Assembly (NCBI GenBank): GCA_902728285.1
Contig: CACVBU010001142.1
Coordinates: 126,894 to 190,893, forward strand
Length of the DNA stretch: 64,000 nt
Source of the DNA: Clytia hemisphaerica
Lineage: Eukaryota; Cnidaria; Hydrozoa; Leptothecata; Clytiidae
Direction: 5' to 3'
The translations under genes and the position numbers were made by a program. Under the pieces are notes generated by a model. It saw nothing but the letters and a program-made list of their open reading frames with translations. It had not been told where the DNA came from and ran no database searches. Positions within the stretch are counted from its first letter, which is position 1; each line of letters starts with the position of its first letter. Shown here one piece after another: positions 1 through 10,220 of the stretch.

Positions 1-1000
1 CTTTTTTATATAAGAACCAGTAAAATTTTTCTGAGCCTTGACTGTTCTTCTTTTTTTTCACTTTGAGCTTCTATCATGTTCTTATTAATATGATGTAAGT
101 CAGGTACTTTAGAAATCATACCCAATTTTTATTACTTTGACCCCTAAATTGATTGAAATTGAGTAGTTTCAGGCTCAGCATTTTTCTTCAATTGTTCTTA
201 TTTTTTGGCGATTTTGAGCCTTATAAAAGCCTTATAAAATTTTTCTTATATTAAAAAAGTGTATGTTTGAAATTATGAAATTGTTTCCCTGTTTTGAAAG
301 TTTTTTACTTTTTGACATGCATTTCAAAAAATATAACTTTTGGATGCTATAATTTTTTACCTTTTTTTGAATATTTTTTATATTTTACCTTTTCTCCAAT
401 ATTTTATATATTAAACCTTTTTTCCAATATTTTATATATGAAAGTATATGCAAAATATTTCATCTATTTTGAAAATATAAATTTTCCTTTGGTTTTCTTA
501 TTGTAAAATATTCTCAATTTTTGATGAACAAGATCAATTTTTGTAGATATACATTAGCCCCTGATTTAAGAAAACGAGACAAGAGAAAAAGTATTTTAGT
601 TTGAAATTTTAAGATATTTGAGTTAAAAAAACTTCAAAAAAGCAGTTTGTTTTGAAAATAGAATATCAACTTTCTTTTGGTTCACCAGAGTTTGTACATG
701 TTTAAAATGCATTAATAGAAATTTTCTTGCTCCCGTGACGATCATGAAAATTACCAAAAAAGGTTTGTTCACCATGCAAATATCGCGAAAATAGCCCAAA
801 TCATGCCTCGAATTATTTCCCGATCACGCATCACGCAATCGGCTGGGTACAACTTTTTAAAATTTTATCATAAAATGGCTAACTTTCTCATTCCCGGGAA
901 AACATACCTGCCCCGTCTCCGGGATCTTTTTGCTTCTAGGCGTCTCCGGCTAAAATCGGTGTTAAATCTACTTTAGTGGCGTTTTGGTTCTTTTCTTTTA
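1..1000. other. AT-rich intergenic DNA, no gene seen
   Basis: No open frame with splice signals or recognisable protein was found. The first 700 bases are poly-A/T rich with short imperfect duplications (for example around the TTTTCCAATATTTTATATA motif at about 370-440). I see nothing more in it. Confidence 0.5.
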
Positions 1001-1006
1001 CACTAG

Positions 1007-1720
1007 CATGAAGGTAATAAGAAATAGATGGAGAATAAATGACTTTTATTTCATTGTACCTAATCATCGGAAGCAAACGGCTCCTTGGTTGCAATGGGAA
1101 AAAAGTGATTAATTTTGTGTGCACTCATGGGAATATTTGATTTCATAAAAAACTGAATAAAAAGGTGTTGGATTTTTAACAGCTCTATTGTGAGATAATA
1201 GCTTTGTTGATCAAAATGAGAAAAAGCTTGCCGGAACAAGCACAAAATCCTATATTTTTAAGGGCCCCCTCTCATAAAATCATCGATAGATTTAAAAAAA
1301 AATCTATATTACGATTAGGTAACCTTTAAATTAATCATCCATCAGAATTTGAAAGCCCCCTCCCTTTTAGACGTAAAGATTTCTAATGAAGAAATTTTCA
1401 AGGAAAATGTGCTGAAACTCTCAAAATTAGCAATATGCTTGCCCAAAAATACATCGATATAAAATCATAGAACTATTGTAACCTTACTATTAGAAAATTA
1501 TTTTTGTATCGCGTGAACAAGAACTTTTAGCATAAAATGTTTATTTCAATCAGGATAACATTCTCACTTCTGTTCTTATAAACTTACATTTCGGATTTTT
1601 TTGCTTCCAATGATAGTAAATCAAAGAAAACCGATTTGAATGAAAATATAAAAGAATTTAACGATAACTTAGGCCATTACCGAGTCATTTATTCTCCATC
1701 TATTTCTTATTACCTCCATG
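1007..1720. mobile_element. Nonautonomous DNA transposon, 7-bp TSD, CATG termini (element A)
   Basis: The ends are inverted copies of CATGRAGGTAATAAGAAATA, continuing for about 38 bases (1007-1044 and 1683-1720). The element is flanked directly by the 7-base duplication ACACTAG (1000-1006 and 1721-1727). Length is 714 bp and there is no coding capacity. The terminal 15 bases resemble those of the elements at 8774-9445 and 50015-54385 (CATRGAGGTATAAAG), so the three probably belong to related families. The CA...TG ends with 7-bp duplications would fit a P-like superfamily, but that assignment is inference. Confidence 0.8.
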
Positions 1721-1727
1721 ACACTAG

Positions 1728-3300
1728 CAATCGGAAAGTTTCGCTGGGAATAAGGAAGTTCTACGGTATGTAGTGTAAAAAACCTTTCGCTTGCGAACAC
1801 GAGATTTTCGTATCGTGCGTAACCCCTTTTACAATTGATTTTTGTCCGAGTTAGGTCTAGTATATCCCAACCCTAGGGTATCTTTACCAGGGTCTAGAGC
1901 CCTGTTGCAACGAATAAAATTAGTAATAATAGTGTTTAAAAAAATCATACCTGCTGCATCCCTTATAAAACTGTCCATCATGGATATTTACTAGTGTCAG
2001 TCGTCCCCATCGCCATCTCAGTCATAGGGGACCGACTGGTAGGTAGCATTCTAGTCGGGTTCAACAGACAATGCTTGATCTCCACCTTTTGATTTTTTCA
2101 CTTTCGATTTCACAGACCAGATTGCTCTTCTCCTTTGAAATTGTTGGAAAATTTAAAGTTTTAGCTGGGAAAACCGTCTAGGAGCAAGACGGTGGAGAAT
2201 TTCGCGGAATTACGAACGATCCATAATGGCAACTTTGCTTTCGATTTTGCGAGCAAGTAGTTAAATATTTTTTCAATCTGCAGAGAAAGCACTATACTGC
2301 AAGAAGATCTAGCTGGATTGCGATAACTAGAACACCAAACAGCCAACAAGGAGATTGCAGAAACCACTGACATTTATATATGTAAGAATTTTTCTATAGC
2401 TCTAAAGTTTTTATCCATCAGTCGTCGCTGTTGACGATTCAAATCGAAAGCACAATTTTTTGAATTTGATGCTGGAGTTTTACCGTCAATAGCCTGGAAA
2501 TCCATGTTATGATTTCTTCTTTGATAAACTGATGGCGTAAATGTATAGCATGGTACGGGCTGAGAGTTTGAATTTCTCAGATCCTAATAACGGTTGAAAA
2601 CATAGCCAATCAAATTTTGTTATTCTTTTACTGGTCACACTTTCTTAGAGAAAGCGCAACTTTCGAAATTTGGTTGTTTTTATTTTAGTAAGTGAGAACA
2701 GCGCTAAATTCGAATTTCCTACTGTAAAAAATGTGAGTCCAATATTGGACTCGCAGCTCGAACCCGTCTTGTGTACATCAAATTCAGTGAAGTCAAGCAA
2801 GTTTGAAGATATTTATTAGAAAAACAGTTAAAAGCAGTCAAAACGCAATTTACCTTACCTCCTGAGTTTGTCTTTGTTATGCTAAAATATAACAGACCTT
2901 TGTCATGCTGTCTAATTACAAAAACCTCCAGTCACTACTTCTCCGCCATATTAATATTATTTCACTTTAAATGCCGTGTTTTAAAATTCCTTAGCTACAT
3001 TATATGTACGGAAAAGGTTTTCTCCAGGTTTTTTCAATCCCGGGATTAAACTACGAGGGCGGTTCCGCCCGCTTATTTTCCTCTCGGCGTTGAGCGCCCC
3101 GGGGATACTTAACAATAAAAGAGATTTTAAGATTAATGTTGAAAAGCATATTTTTTCGATAAATTTAGGCGATACTCAACAAAAAATAAGGTGGTTTTAA
3201 ACAAATCTTTGACAAATTGGCGTTTCTTTCTGCTCTAATATATGCAAATCACGTCGAAAAAAGAATATATTTCCGCCTTTCTTTCACTTTCGCTTTCGTG
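1728..3300. other. Intergenic DNA, no gene seen
   Basis: No supported gene. Short open frames on the minus strand (for example 2161-2373) lack splice signals and family resemblance. A GC-rich patch with small inverted motifs (CCCGGGA, GGGCGGTTCCGCCCG) lies at about 3045-3110, in contrast with the AT-rich surroundings, just upstream of the CCAAT-box array. Confidence 0.4.
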
Positions 3301-3310
3301 TTACGTGATT

Positions 3311-3450
3311 CCAATTGGATGAATACCGCTCGCTAACAAATTCTGATTGGCTGTAAGTTTTTAGCTTCGGGATTCTGATTGGATTATTTCCCGCGTTACG
3401 GTTAAATTTTGATTGGTTGAAAGTTTCTGAGCGTGAATTCTGATTGGATG
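3311..3450 (+). promoter_or_regulatory. Phased array of five CCAAT boxes
   Basis: ATTGG (reverse CCAAT) occurs at 3314, 3346, 3378, 3412 and 3443, so the steps are 32, 32, 34 and 31 bp, about three helical turns each. The flanks are loosely repeated (TTCTGATTGGNTG), so this looks like a decayed ~32-bp tandem repeat. Multiple CCAAT boxes at such spacing are typical of NF-Y-driven promoters in animals. A donor-like GTAAGTATT at 3479 would suit a plus-strand first exon ending there, but no coding exon could be tied to it. Function is inference. Confidence 0.45.
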
Positions 3451-3934
3451 AATATACCTGAAAAGTAAACAATAGTATGTAAGTATTTTGCTTATCAAAA
3501 CCTAAAGATTTCCAGGGGGTTTTATTTACTTTGCACGACGATAATTAAGCCTACAAAACATATGAATATGACAGCGTGAATCTTTGTCAGGATTTTTTCT
3601 CAATGCCCCGTAACTATGCCAGGGGTACCCGTTGCTAAGACCTTATGTTAAAAACGAAAGTGATTACGACAAAAGGTAGGGATTTTCGTAATACCTCAAA
3701 TATTGATACTTGACTGTACTGAAATTATAAGAAAAACACACGACGGGTCTCCTGTCTATACCGTCAACTGCTCCAGGTTAGTCGAAACATGGGACAGCAA
3801 TTTTCGGCCACAATTTCTGTAGTGAAATACGTTCAAGTGTATGCGCGCACTGCAACACAGGTTTCTACAAAAATCCATATTTTCAGATCTGTTACTTTAC
3901 GTGGGGGTGGTTTGCGCTAAATTTTAGGCGAGGG

Positions 3935-4020
3935 GAATTAATGAACAGGTTTACCGTTGCGTTAGAAAGAATATTTGATGCAGCAAAAGTTCATTATTCA
4001 TTATTCATTATTTTTCAATA
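3935..4020 (+). repeat. Degenerate third copy of the 5.8/13.9 kb repeat family
   Basis: Shares the GGGGAATTAATGAA, GTTTACCGT and AAAAGTTCATTATT blocks with the copy at 13888-14105, in the same orientation. It lacks the GC-rich centre of the other two copies and ends in short ATTATTC repeats. Confidence 0.5.
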
Positions 4021-4060
4021 GACCTTTTTTCAAAGAGGACGTCCTGTTGAATAATTATGT

Positions 4061-4526
4061 AGTGCCCGAAACGTTAAAAATCGACCTATCAAATTTTTAT
4101 TTTAAAATTGGTAATCGCAAGAGGCTTTAAATGATTAAGACCATTTTTCAGTAATTAAACACATAAATTTTGAAACTGATGGAACGAAAGGGTTTAAAAG
4201 GTTCATCAAAATCATTTCAATTTACTTTTAAGGAGATTTTCCTCAGATTTTTGGTTCTAGACTGGATAAAGTACTGTATATATAAGGCTGGATGTACCTC
4301 GAAACCCATATTTGATGTATTTTTATGAATTTTACCAGATTTTTTGGCTTTTTTTCGACGAATTTTCTGCCTTTTATTGAAATTCAATCTTCCTTTATAT
4401 AACAAACGGTCATTTAGACAGCTAATTATCATTTTTAATGACTGAAACGAAAATGCTGATGCATTATGTTATTATTTTTCTGTTTAATTTGAAACTGTAG
4501 GTCGATTTTTAACGTTTTTGAGCACT
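4061..4526. mobile_element. Short inverted-repeat element (MITE)
   Basis: The termini are inverted: AGTGCCCGAAACGTTAAAAA continues into ATCGACCTA at 4061-4089, and the reverse complement with minor changes ends at 4526. The 466-bp body has no gene. No clear target-site duplication was found. Confidence 0.6.
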
Positions 4527-4869
4527 TTCAAAAAGTAACTTTTTTATTCAATAGAGCATAACTCTCGATCTAATCAACCGAATTTAATAAATGACCCATC
4601 AAAATTTAAGTTTATCTTTCTTCTTTCCAATGAAAAAATTTTTAGATTTTGGGAAAATTAGTCTTAAAGAGAGAAACTTTTTTGTGGCACACCCGGTATT
4701 TAAATATTTAATTAATCTATCAAGTGTAAATTTAATATCTTATTAACATATCTTTAAGATCAGCAAAACCAAAAAACTATACTTTTAAAGCCCTCGATAA
4801 CAACAATATATTATGGTACAAAAAGTTTTTTTCATTTTTCAGACAAAAAATGGCGCGCTGGATGTAGAA

Positions 4870-5165
4870 CTTAAATCCGCTTAATTTGGCTATCATGGCC
4901 AAATTAAGCTAAATTTTAATAAGATAATCACATCTTTTCACTCCGCTCTAAAAAGAGAAAAGTTTTGCGCTTTAAATACTCTTCTTAGTACAAGTAACAA
5001 GTCCATGTAGTAAGATTGACGCGGATTTTACTTGTTCTCAAGATATTTAGGTTTGAATATGTCATATATCCAAATTAAGCCATTAATATCCTAACTAGGA
5101 TATAAATTCTAGCCTAATTAGGCAAACATCCTAGTTTGGTCATCATAGCCTAATTTGCAATAGTT
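4870..5165. repeat. Region with repeated CCAAATTAAG / CCTAATTAGG words
   Basis: A 29-bp imperfect palindrome (CTTAATTTGGCTATCATGGC continuing CAAATTAAG) lies near 4880-4910. Related words recur at about 5070 (CCAAATTAAGCC), 5110 (GCCTAATTAGGC) and 5140 (GGTCATCATAGCC). It is probably a decayed short inverted-repeat element of the word-rich type seen elsewhere in the window. Confidence 0.4.
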
Positions 5166-5534
5166 CCTGACTGGAAAAGAACTCCCATAGGAATTCCGAT
5201 ACCTTAGCCGATTGGTTAATTTCGGAACCACTTCAAGAAAGTCATAATGGCAGATAATTTCAAAAGTTTCTGAGAGAAAATGTGTGTAATTTATCGATGT
5301 TGATGGCTTGTTGATTCTTTAAAGAAAAAAGATAACAGGTATAGCTTTTTCTAATCCTGGAATATCGAGGTTCCAGCTACACTGAACTAAGAGAAAATAA
5401 AGAGTTTTAACCTTTAAATCTAATCATATATATTTCCTTCGTGTTTAAACTTTCACAAAGTCATGTTCCCTCATGCGCCGCCATCTTGAATTTAGAATTA
5501 GAAGCATGTCGGAAACTAGAAGCGAGTTTATCTC

Positions 5535-5690
5535 ACCCAATAAAAGCGCATGATTCACAAAGGAAAACCACTTTCGTTTTCTCCGACCTATCAGAACGAG
5601 CAAAACCACTTTTGTTTTCTCTGACCAATCAGAACGCGCGATATAAGTTAGTTGAGGAAACCCAGGGCAAAAATGTTTTGATTGGTCGTC
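5535..5690 (+). promoter_or_regulatory. Duplicated CCAAT-type promoter-like segment
   Basis: A roughly 40-bp unit is present twice in tandem (AAACCACTTTYGTTTTCTC, then a CTATCAGAACG or CCAATCAGAACG box). CCAAT occurs at about 5538 and 5622, and ATTGG at about 5677. GATATAAG follows the second unit and could act as a TATA-like box. No downstream coding exon was identified, so this is only promoter-like. Confidence 0.3.
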
Positions 5691-5815
5691 GGAAAAAATT
5701 ATGTCATGGCGCAACAATTTGTCTGCCGGAAAGTAGAAAGTAGGGCTACTTTGTTCTGTCCATGAGGGAATGCGCTCGCTCCCTTGTGAATATGACTTTT
5801 ACTTGGTTATGATGT

Positions 5816-6075
5816 TCTTGTGAATCATCGTCAATCGGAAACCAAAAGTGACTTTAAAGAAGGTTGTGAATGTGAAAGGTGATTGCAGATACTGGAACTG
5901 GAAATATTTTTGTAGAAAAAACAAAATAATGAACTATTATTAAAATAATGAACTATTATTAAAATAATGAACTATTATTAAAATAATGAACTTTTTTGAG
6001 CTGCAGGTCGAGGGCATACGGGCGGTGGACGGTAAACCCGTTCATAAATTCCCCTTGCTTTATTGAGCGATTCAC
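5816..6075 (+). repeat. Dispersed repeat, inverted relative to the 13888-14105 copy
   Basis: This block is the reverse complement of 13888-14105 with few differences. It includes a GC-rich core (GAGGGCATACGGGCGGTGGA), a stretch starting GAATCATCGTCAATC, and a TTATTGAGCGATTCA end. The two copies bracket 8 kb of transposon DNA. The family is not recognised. A partial third copy lies at 3935-4020. Confidence 0.65.
5923..5993 (+). repeat. 19-bp tandem repeat, 3.7 copies
   Basis: The unit AAAATAATGAACTATTATT is repeated three times exactly (5923, 5942, 5961) and begins a fourth time at 5980. The inverted copy of the surrounding repeat near 13980 has only about two units, so the number expanded after the copies separated. 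Confidence 0.85.
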
Positions 6076-6530
6076 AGATTCACATTGACAGTTCAATGAA
6101 GAATTAATCTAGGAAGCTTTTCTTTTGAGAAATTAATGTCATCTTAAAAAAGTGCAGTGAAAAATTACAAAAATATCCTTTCCTGTGGAAACTAATCTAT
6201 AGTAGTCATGGTTTTGAATAGTATAATTCACACCATAGTTGTACAAGATCAATCAATTGGATTGGTATATGGTCTTATCTGAAGTTAAAACTATTCAATG
6301 CTACTAACAATAACCAGTGTACTAAAATGCTACACTTTAAACCATTTCAGCCTTTTAATCACCCAAAATTTGAAATAAATTTAGCACAAAAACCTATGAT
6401 TTTGATACTTATCTCTCTGAGCCAAATTGAAGCAAAACCATTTACTTATCTTTTGAAAATAGTCATTCTGATAATTGCTTTCAATTTTAAGTTGTTGAGG
6501 ATTGAATAATTGATATTCCCCTTTCTGTTA

Positions 6531-6910
6531 AGCTGGGAGCAAACCGTCAAACATTGTTTTTCAAAACATCGTGACGTTTCATGTTTGAAATCGATGTTTG
6601 AGGGTTTGCGGAGTCAAAAATCGTATCTTTTCAACAAAAAGATCAATAAATATGTTTGAAACAATGTTTGAACAAGTTCATAATTTTTTAAAACATTCAA
6701 CTCGATGTTTCCCTAGAAGGAAGACATTGCATTGCTAATCGAACATTGAATATGATTTCGAACGCGTGATTTGAAAAATAAACAAAATAAATAAGCTGTT
6801 GTAATGTAACAAAATAAATGTTTGAGACAATGTTGGAAAATGCTGCGCAAACCATTCAACAAGAAAGTTCAAATGTTTGAAGAACCATGTTTGATGGTTT
6901 GCTCCCAGCT
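6531..6910. mobile_element. MITE with TTA duplication (Harbinger-like), ATGTTTGA-rich
   Basis: The termini are inverted repeats beginning AGCTGGGAGCAAACC, flanked by TTA (6528-6530 and 6911-6913). The 380-bp body contains about ten copies of the word ATGTTTGA or its complement. A three-base TWA duplication is typical of PIF/Harbinger elements. The element at 63257-63619 has the same layout with a different word (ATGTTGGA). No coding sequence. Confidence 0.75.
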
Positions 6911-8171
6911 TTACACTTTTGAAATAGTCAGGTAGAATTAGTTGAAATTTCACCACAACCCGGACAAAATTGCCATCAAGCTGAAAATTGGCACAGATGT
7001 TCTTTAGGGTATACTGAGTTACCAAAAAAAAAGCCCCATCAATCCGGACAGGGGAAACCACTTTTTCGGACAGTTTAAAACCGGACATGTCCGGAAAATA
7101 TGTCCGAAAATTAAGTTGTTCAAATATACAAGTATTATATATCAAAAGAAAGATAATTTCAAGACGAACAAAACATTTGCTTACAAGAAGTCATGAAAAT
7201 AAACACGAAAAGAGTTATGAGTATCAGAAAAGACCCTACTGTCCAACTATTTTTGAATTATGTAGTAGTATTCCCTATTCTCAATGGCAGCGAATCTCCT
7301 TACAGCTTCAAGCAATGTGTTTTTAGACTAGCTCCTGAGTGCCGGGTAGCGCCAACCTAGAGGGGTAGTAACTTTCTATACGATTTCCGTGCTCCTCAAC
7401 ATCCAGTTTATGGAATGAAGAGGTAAATAGCGTTTTAAGGGGGCTTTTGAATTAGGGGGTCCTAAAAGAGCTCGGGTAAGGAATTACTATTGAGAAGCCG
7501 TTTTATGTCAGTAACATCAGTCCATATCTTTTTATCTTAGCAATGGAAATGTCTTGAAACTTGGTAAATATACTCAAAAGAAGTAGTAAAATAAAAAGCT
7601 TCGAAAAATGTTTTCCAGGGGCTCGCAAGGAGAAAAACGGGTAAAAAGAAGCCGTTTTTGCCTATTTTTGGCCTATTTTGACCCTCTTTAACAATTACCA
7701 ACGCTTCACAAAAAACATTACACGCTTTAAAATACTCAAAAACTCGACAAAAAAATAGAAAATGTTGGACTTAATCGAAATCGTTCAGGTTACGTTGTCA
7801 TTATTGGCACTTTTTAACGTTTCAGCAATTCAGGTGGTAAAAATGCTATTTTTACCTATATTTTTCCTATTTTGCTCACTTAACTTAGTTCGAGAGCGCA
7901 TTGTCATTCGTCATTCGAAACAGCTTTGACCGCCACAATCGCTAAGACTTAGTAATGAGGAGCAAGGTAAAACAACACTTTACGACCTAAGCATTAAAGC
8001 AAAAAAAGTCCGTTACAAGAAATTTCCCAGAAATCTGCTTGGATATATTGTCGAACAACCCGTACGATACAATTCCTTAGACATGAAATAATTAATTTGG
8101 ACCCAACTTTTCTGCCCGATAAAAATCAACTTGCTATACGGTAAATTGCGAACCCTGAAAACAAAACGTTG

Positions 8172-8446
8172 AAGCGAACCATAGTGTAAAGATGGAATAC
8201 TTGGCTACTCCTAGCTACGATGCGCGAGGTCGTATGTTCAATCCCTAGTCGGGTCATTTGTACTTGATATCTCACTGCTTAATGCTCAGAATTTAAGAAA
8301 AAGATAAAGGGTAAGTGGAGTAGTCCAGGGAGAAGAGTGGCACCTTCCTCCACCTTTGGGTTGATAGCCAAGCTTTCGGGTCTCATTCGAATGCAGCCAT
8401 GGTCTATTAATACAAGTGCATATCGTAACAAATAAATAAATCATAT
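8172..8446 (+). mobile_element. tRNA-derived SINE
   Basis: The head has an A-box-like ATAGTGTAAAGATGG (about 8181) and a B box GTTCAATCC (8235-8243) followed by CTAGTCGGG, as in a tRNA T-arm. The body (CACCTTCCTCCACCTTTGGG and following) ends in a short AAATAAATAAAT tail near 8440. It sits inside the foldback element 6924-11864, so it inserted later. Confidence 0.65.
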
Positions 8447-8773
8447 TCTTGTAAGAGTAATTACCATGATGCCACATTTTTTTCAATTCAACAAACATTG
8501 TGTTGAACTCATGCAGGTCATTAAAAAATGACCTAGATCTTTATATCATTAAGAAAGAATTGTTGAAAATAAATGACCAGACAACGAAATTAGCGAACGT
8601 GAGAAAAAAAAAACATATTATGTTCAATGTTGGAGGTACCTACTTACCGGTAGAGGTAATACTGACACCAAAACATCACCTCAATCAGAACATGACTACC
8701 GTGAGAATCACATGTCGAAATCATATTCCGACCTGTGACAGCGAATATCAATTCTATTCAGCGCGCATTCAAC

Positions 8774-9445
8774 CATAGAGGCATAAAGAAAGACAGAAGA
8801 TGAATTTGTCGGTAATTGGTCGTTAAAGTCTTTTGATTTCTTTTATGTAATAAATCAAAAGAAATTCTAGGCTCGCCCGACGAAATACGACTTTTTAGTA
8901 GAACTCAAGTCTGTTCTGAACATTCTCACTATCAGCATCGAAGATTTCTAGCCTTCTAATATACGAGAATAAAATTTAGCTCCACGAAATAAGTTTGCGT
9001 TCAATTTTGGCATCCATTAAATTTTGTTTTGAAAAGATATTTTCTGTAGCCAGAAAATAAAAAGTTCTTTATAAGCACACACAATTTCAGACCCAATTTG
9101 TAGACAAAAAGTCGCTGGAGAATTTTGGAGGAAAGTATTAAGCAATAGGGTTCACCTTGAAGAAAATGTTGATCGAAAAATCTTGTCATTTGATGAAGGA
9201 TTGCAAAGTTTACAGGCCCTTTTTTAGTCCAAATATTTTCTTACACCAATGTCAGAAACAATGAATCTCGTCTCATCTTATTTCCAACACTTAAGTTAGC
9301 CAATAAGATTTCACCTATCAACAAAAGAGCTCATTAAAAATGCACGATATATGAGATTATGAGCATGCATACCTCGTAATTTTTTTAATCGTAGGGCGAG
9401 CATGGTTACAATAGCATACTTCTCCTGTTTCTTTATACCTCCATG
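8774..9445. mobile_element. Nonautonomous DNA transposon, 7-bp TSD (element B, short form)
   Basis: The termini are CATAGAGGCATAAAG and the inverse of CATGGAGGTATAAAG. The flanking duplication is ATTCAAC (8767-8773 and 9446-9452). The 672-bp sequence matches 50015-50267 and 53958-54385 almost base for base, so it is the same family as element C without the 3.7 kb insertion. At about 9008-9018 it carries the uninterrupted TTAA site that is occupied in C. Confidence 0.9.
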
Positions 9446-9580
9446 ATTCAACGCTGTGAAAAGTAAGCATGACGAAAATCTAAGATCTTGGATTAAGTTT
9501 AAAGTTGATACTTTTACTCACGTCGTGGAAAGCATATCTCAGAAATATCATCGACGCTTTAAAAAAAGAGTCAGTGATAG

Positions 9581-10220
9581 CAACGGATTAGAATAGGTGG
9601 ATTAAGAACTCATAGAAAACACTCCTCGTTAGGTTATCAAACTTTTTTACGAGTTTGCTAGCAATTAAAACTTGATAAGTTGTAAAAAAGTTGTAAAAAA
9701 TCATTACTTTCAACATTTTCATTGGTCATTACGTATCACGTGGTACATTTTAAATAAGAAAATGCACTTTTTTAGCCCTTTCTATCCAATGCAGAAATTA
9801 GCCAAATAATTTGAAATTTATTTTCCTAATTCTAAATACAGTCTTCTTTCACCAGTATGCAACCCATTCGTGACCCATCGATAGTTTCTTAGTTATAGAC
9901 CATACGTTAATTTTCACTTATCTGAAGATTGCCATTGACAAAAGATTAAAAATTTACATTAAAACTGGTCAAGCGTTTGTTGATGCTAAAACTTAAGTGC
10001 AGGATTTAAAATATTTGCAAAATCATCAAAATTGATCGAATCATAGGACAAATTCGTTTTCGAAACTGTATAAATTGGAAAATTGTTCTTATAAAAACAA
10101 TGAAAAAACTAAACGAGGAGTGCGCAGAGTCATTTACAGATTTTTCTTGTAACAATGAGAAGACAATGGATCTCTCTTGGGAGCAACGAGAGAAGTTAAT
10201 CCACCTATTCTAATCCGTTG
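9581..10220. mobile_element. Nonautonomous DNA transposon, 7-bp TSD (element E)
   Basis: The inverted termini are CAACGGATTAGAATAGGTGG followed by ATTAA, flanked by the direct 7-base duplication GTGATAG (9574-9580 and 10221-10227). Length is 640 bp. A second inverted pair (CTCCTCGTT and AACGAGGAG) lies about 45-90 bases inside each end. No coding sequence. Its CA...TG ends and 7-bp duplication match elements A, B and C, but its terminal sequence differs. Confidence 0.8.

Noticed and set aside
5441..5743. 100-codon frame over the CCAAT-rich segment
   Set aside because: It consists of a 40-bp tandem duplication and promoter-like motifs; the opposite strand is equally open.
6735..7326. 136- and 79-codon frames (and their inverted copies at 11478-11856)
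   Set aside because: They lie in foldback arms, cross element boundaries and overlap each other on opposite strands, so they are not genes.
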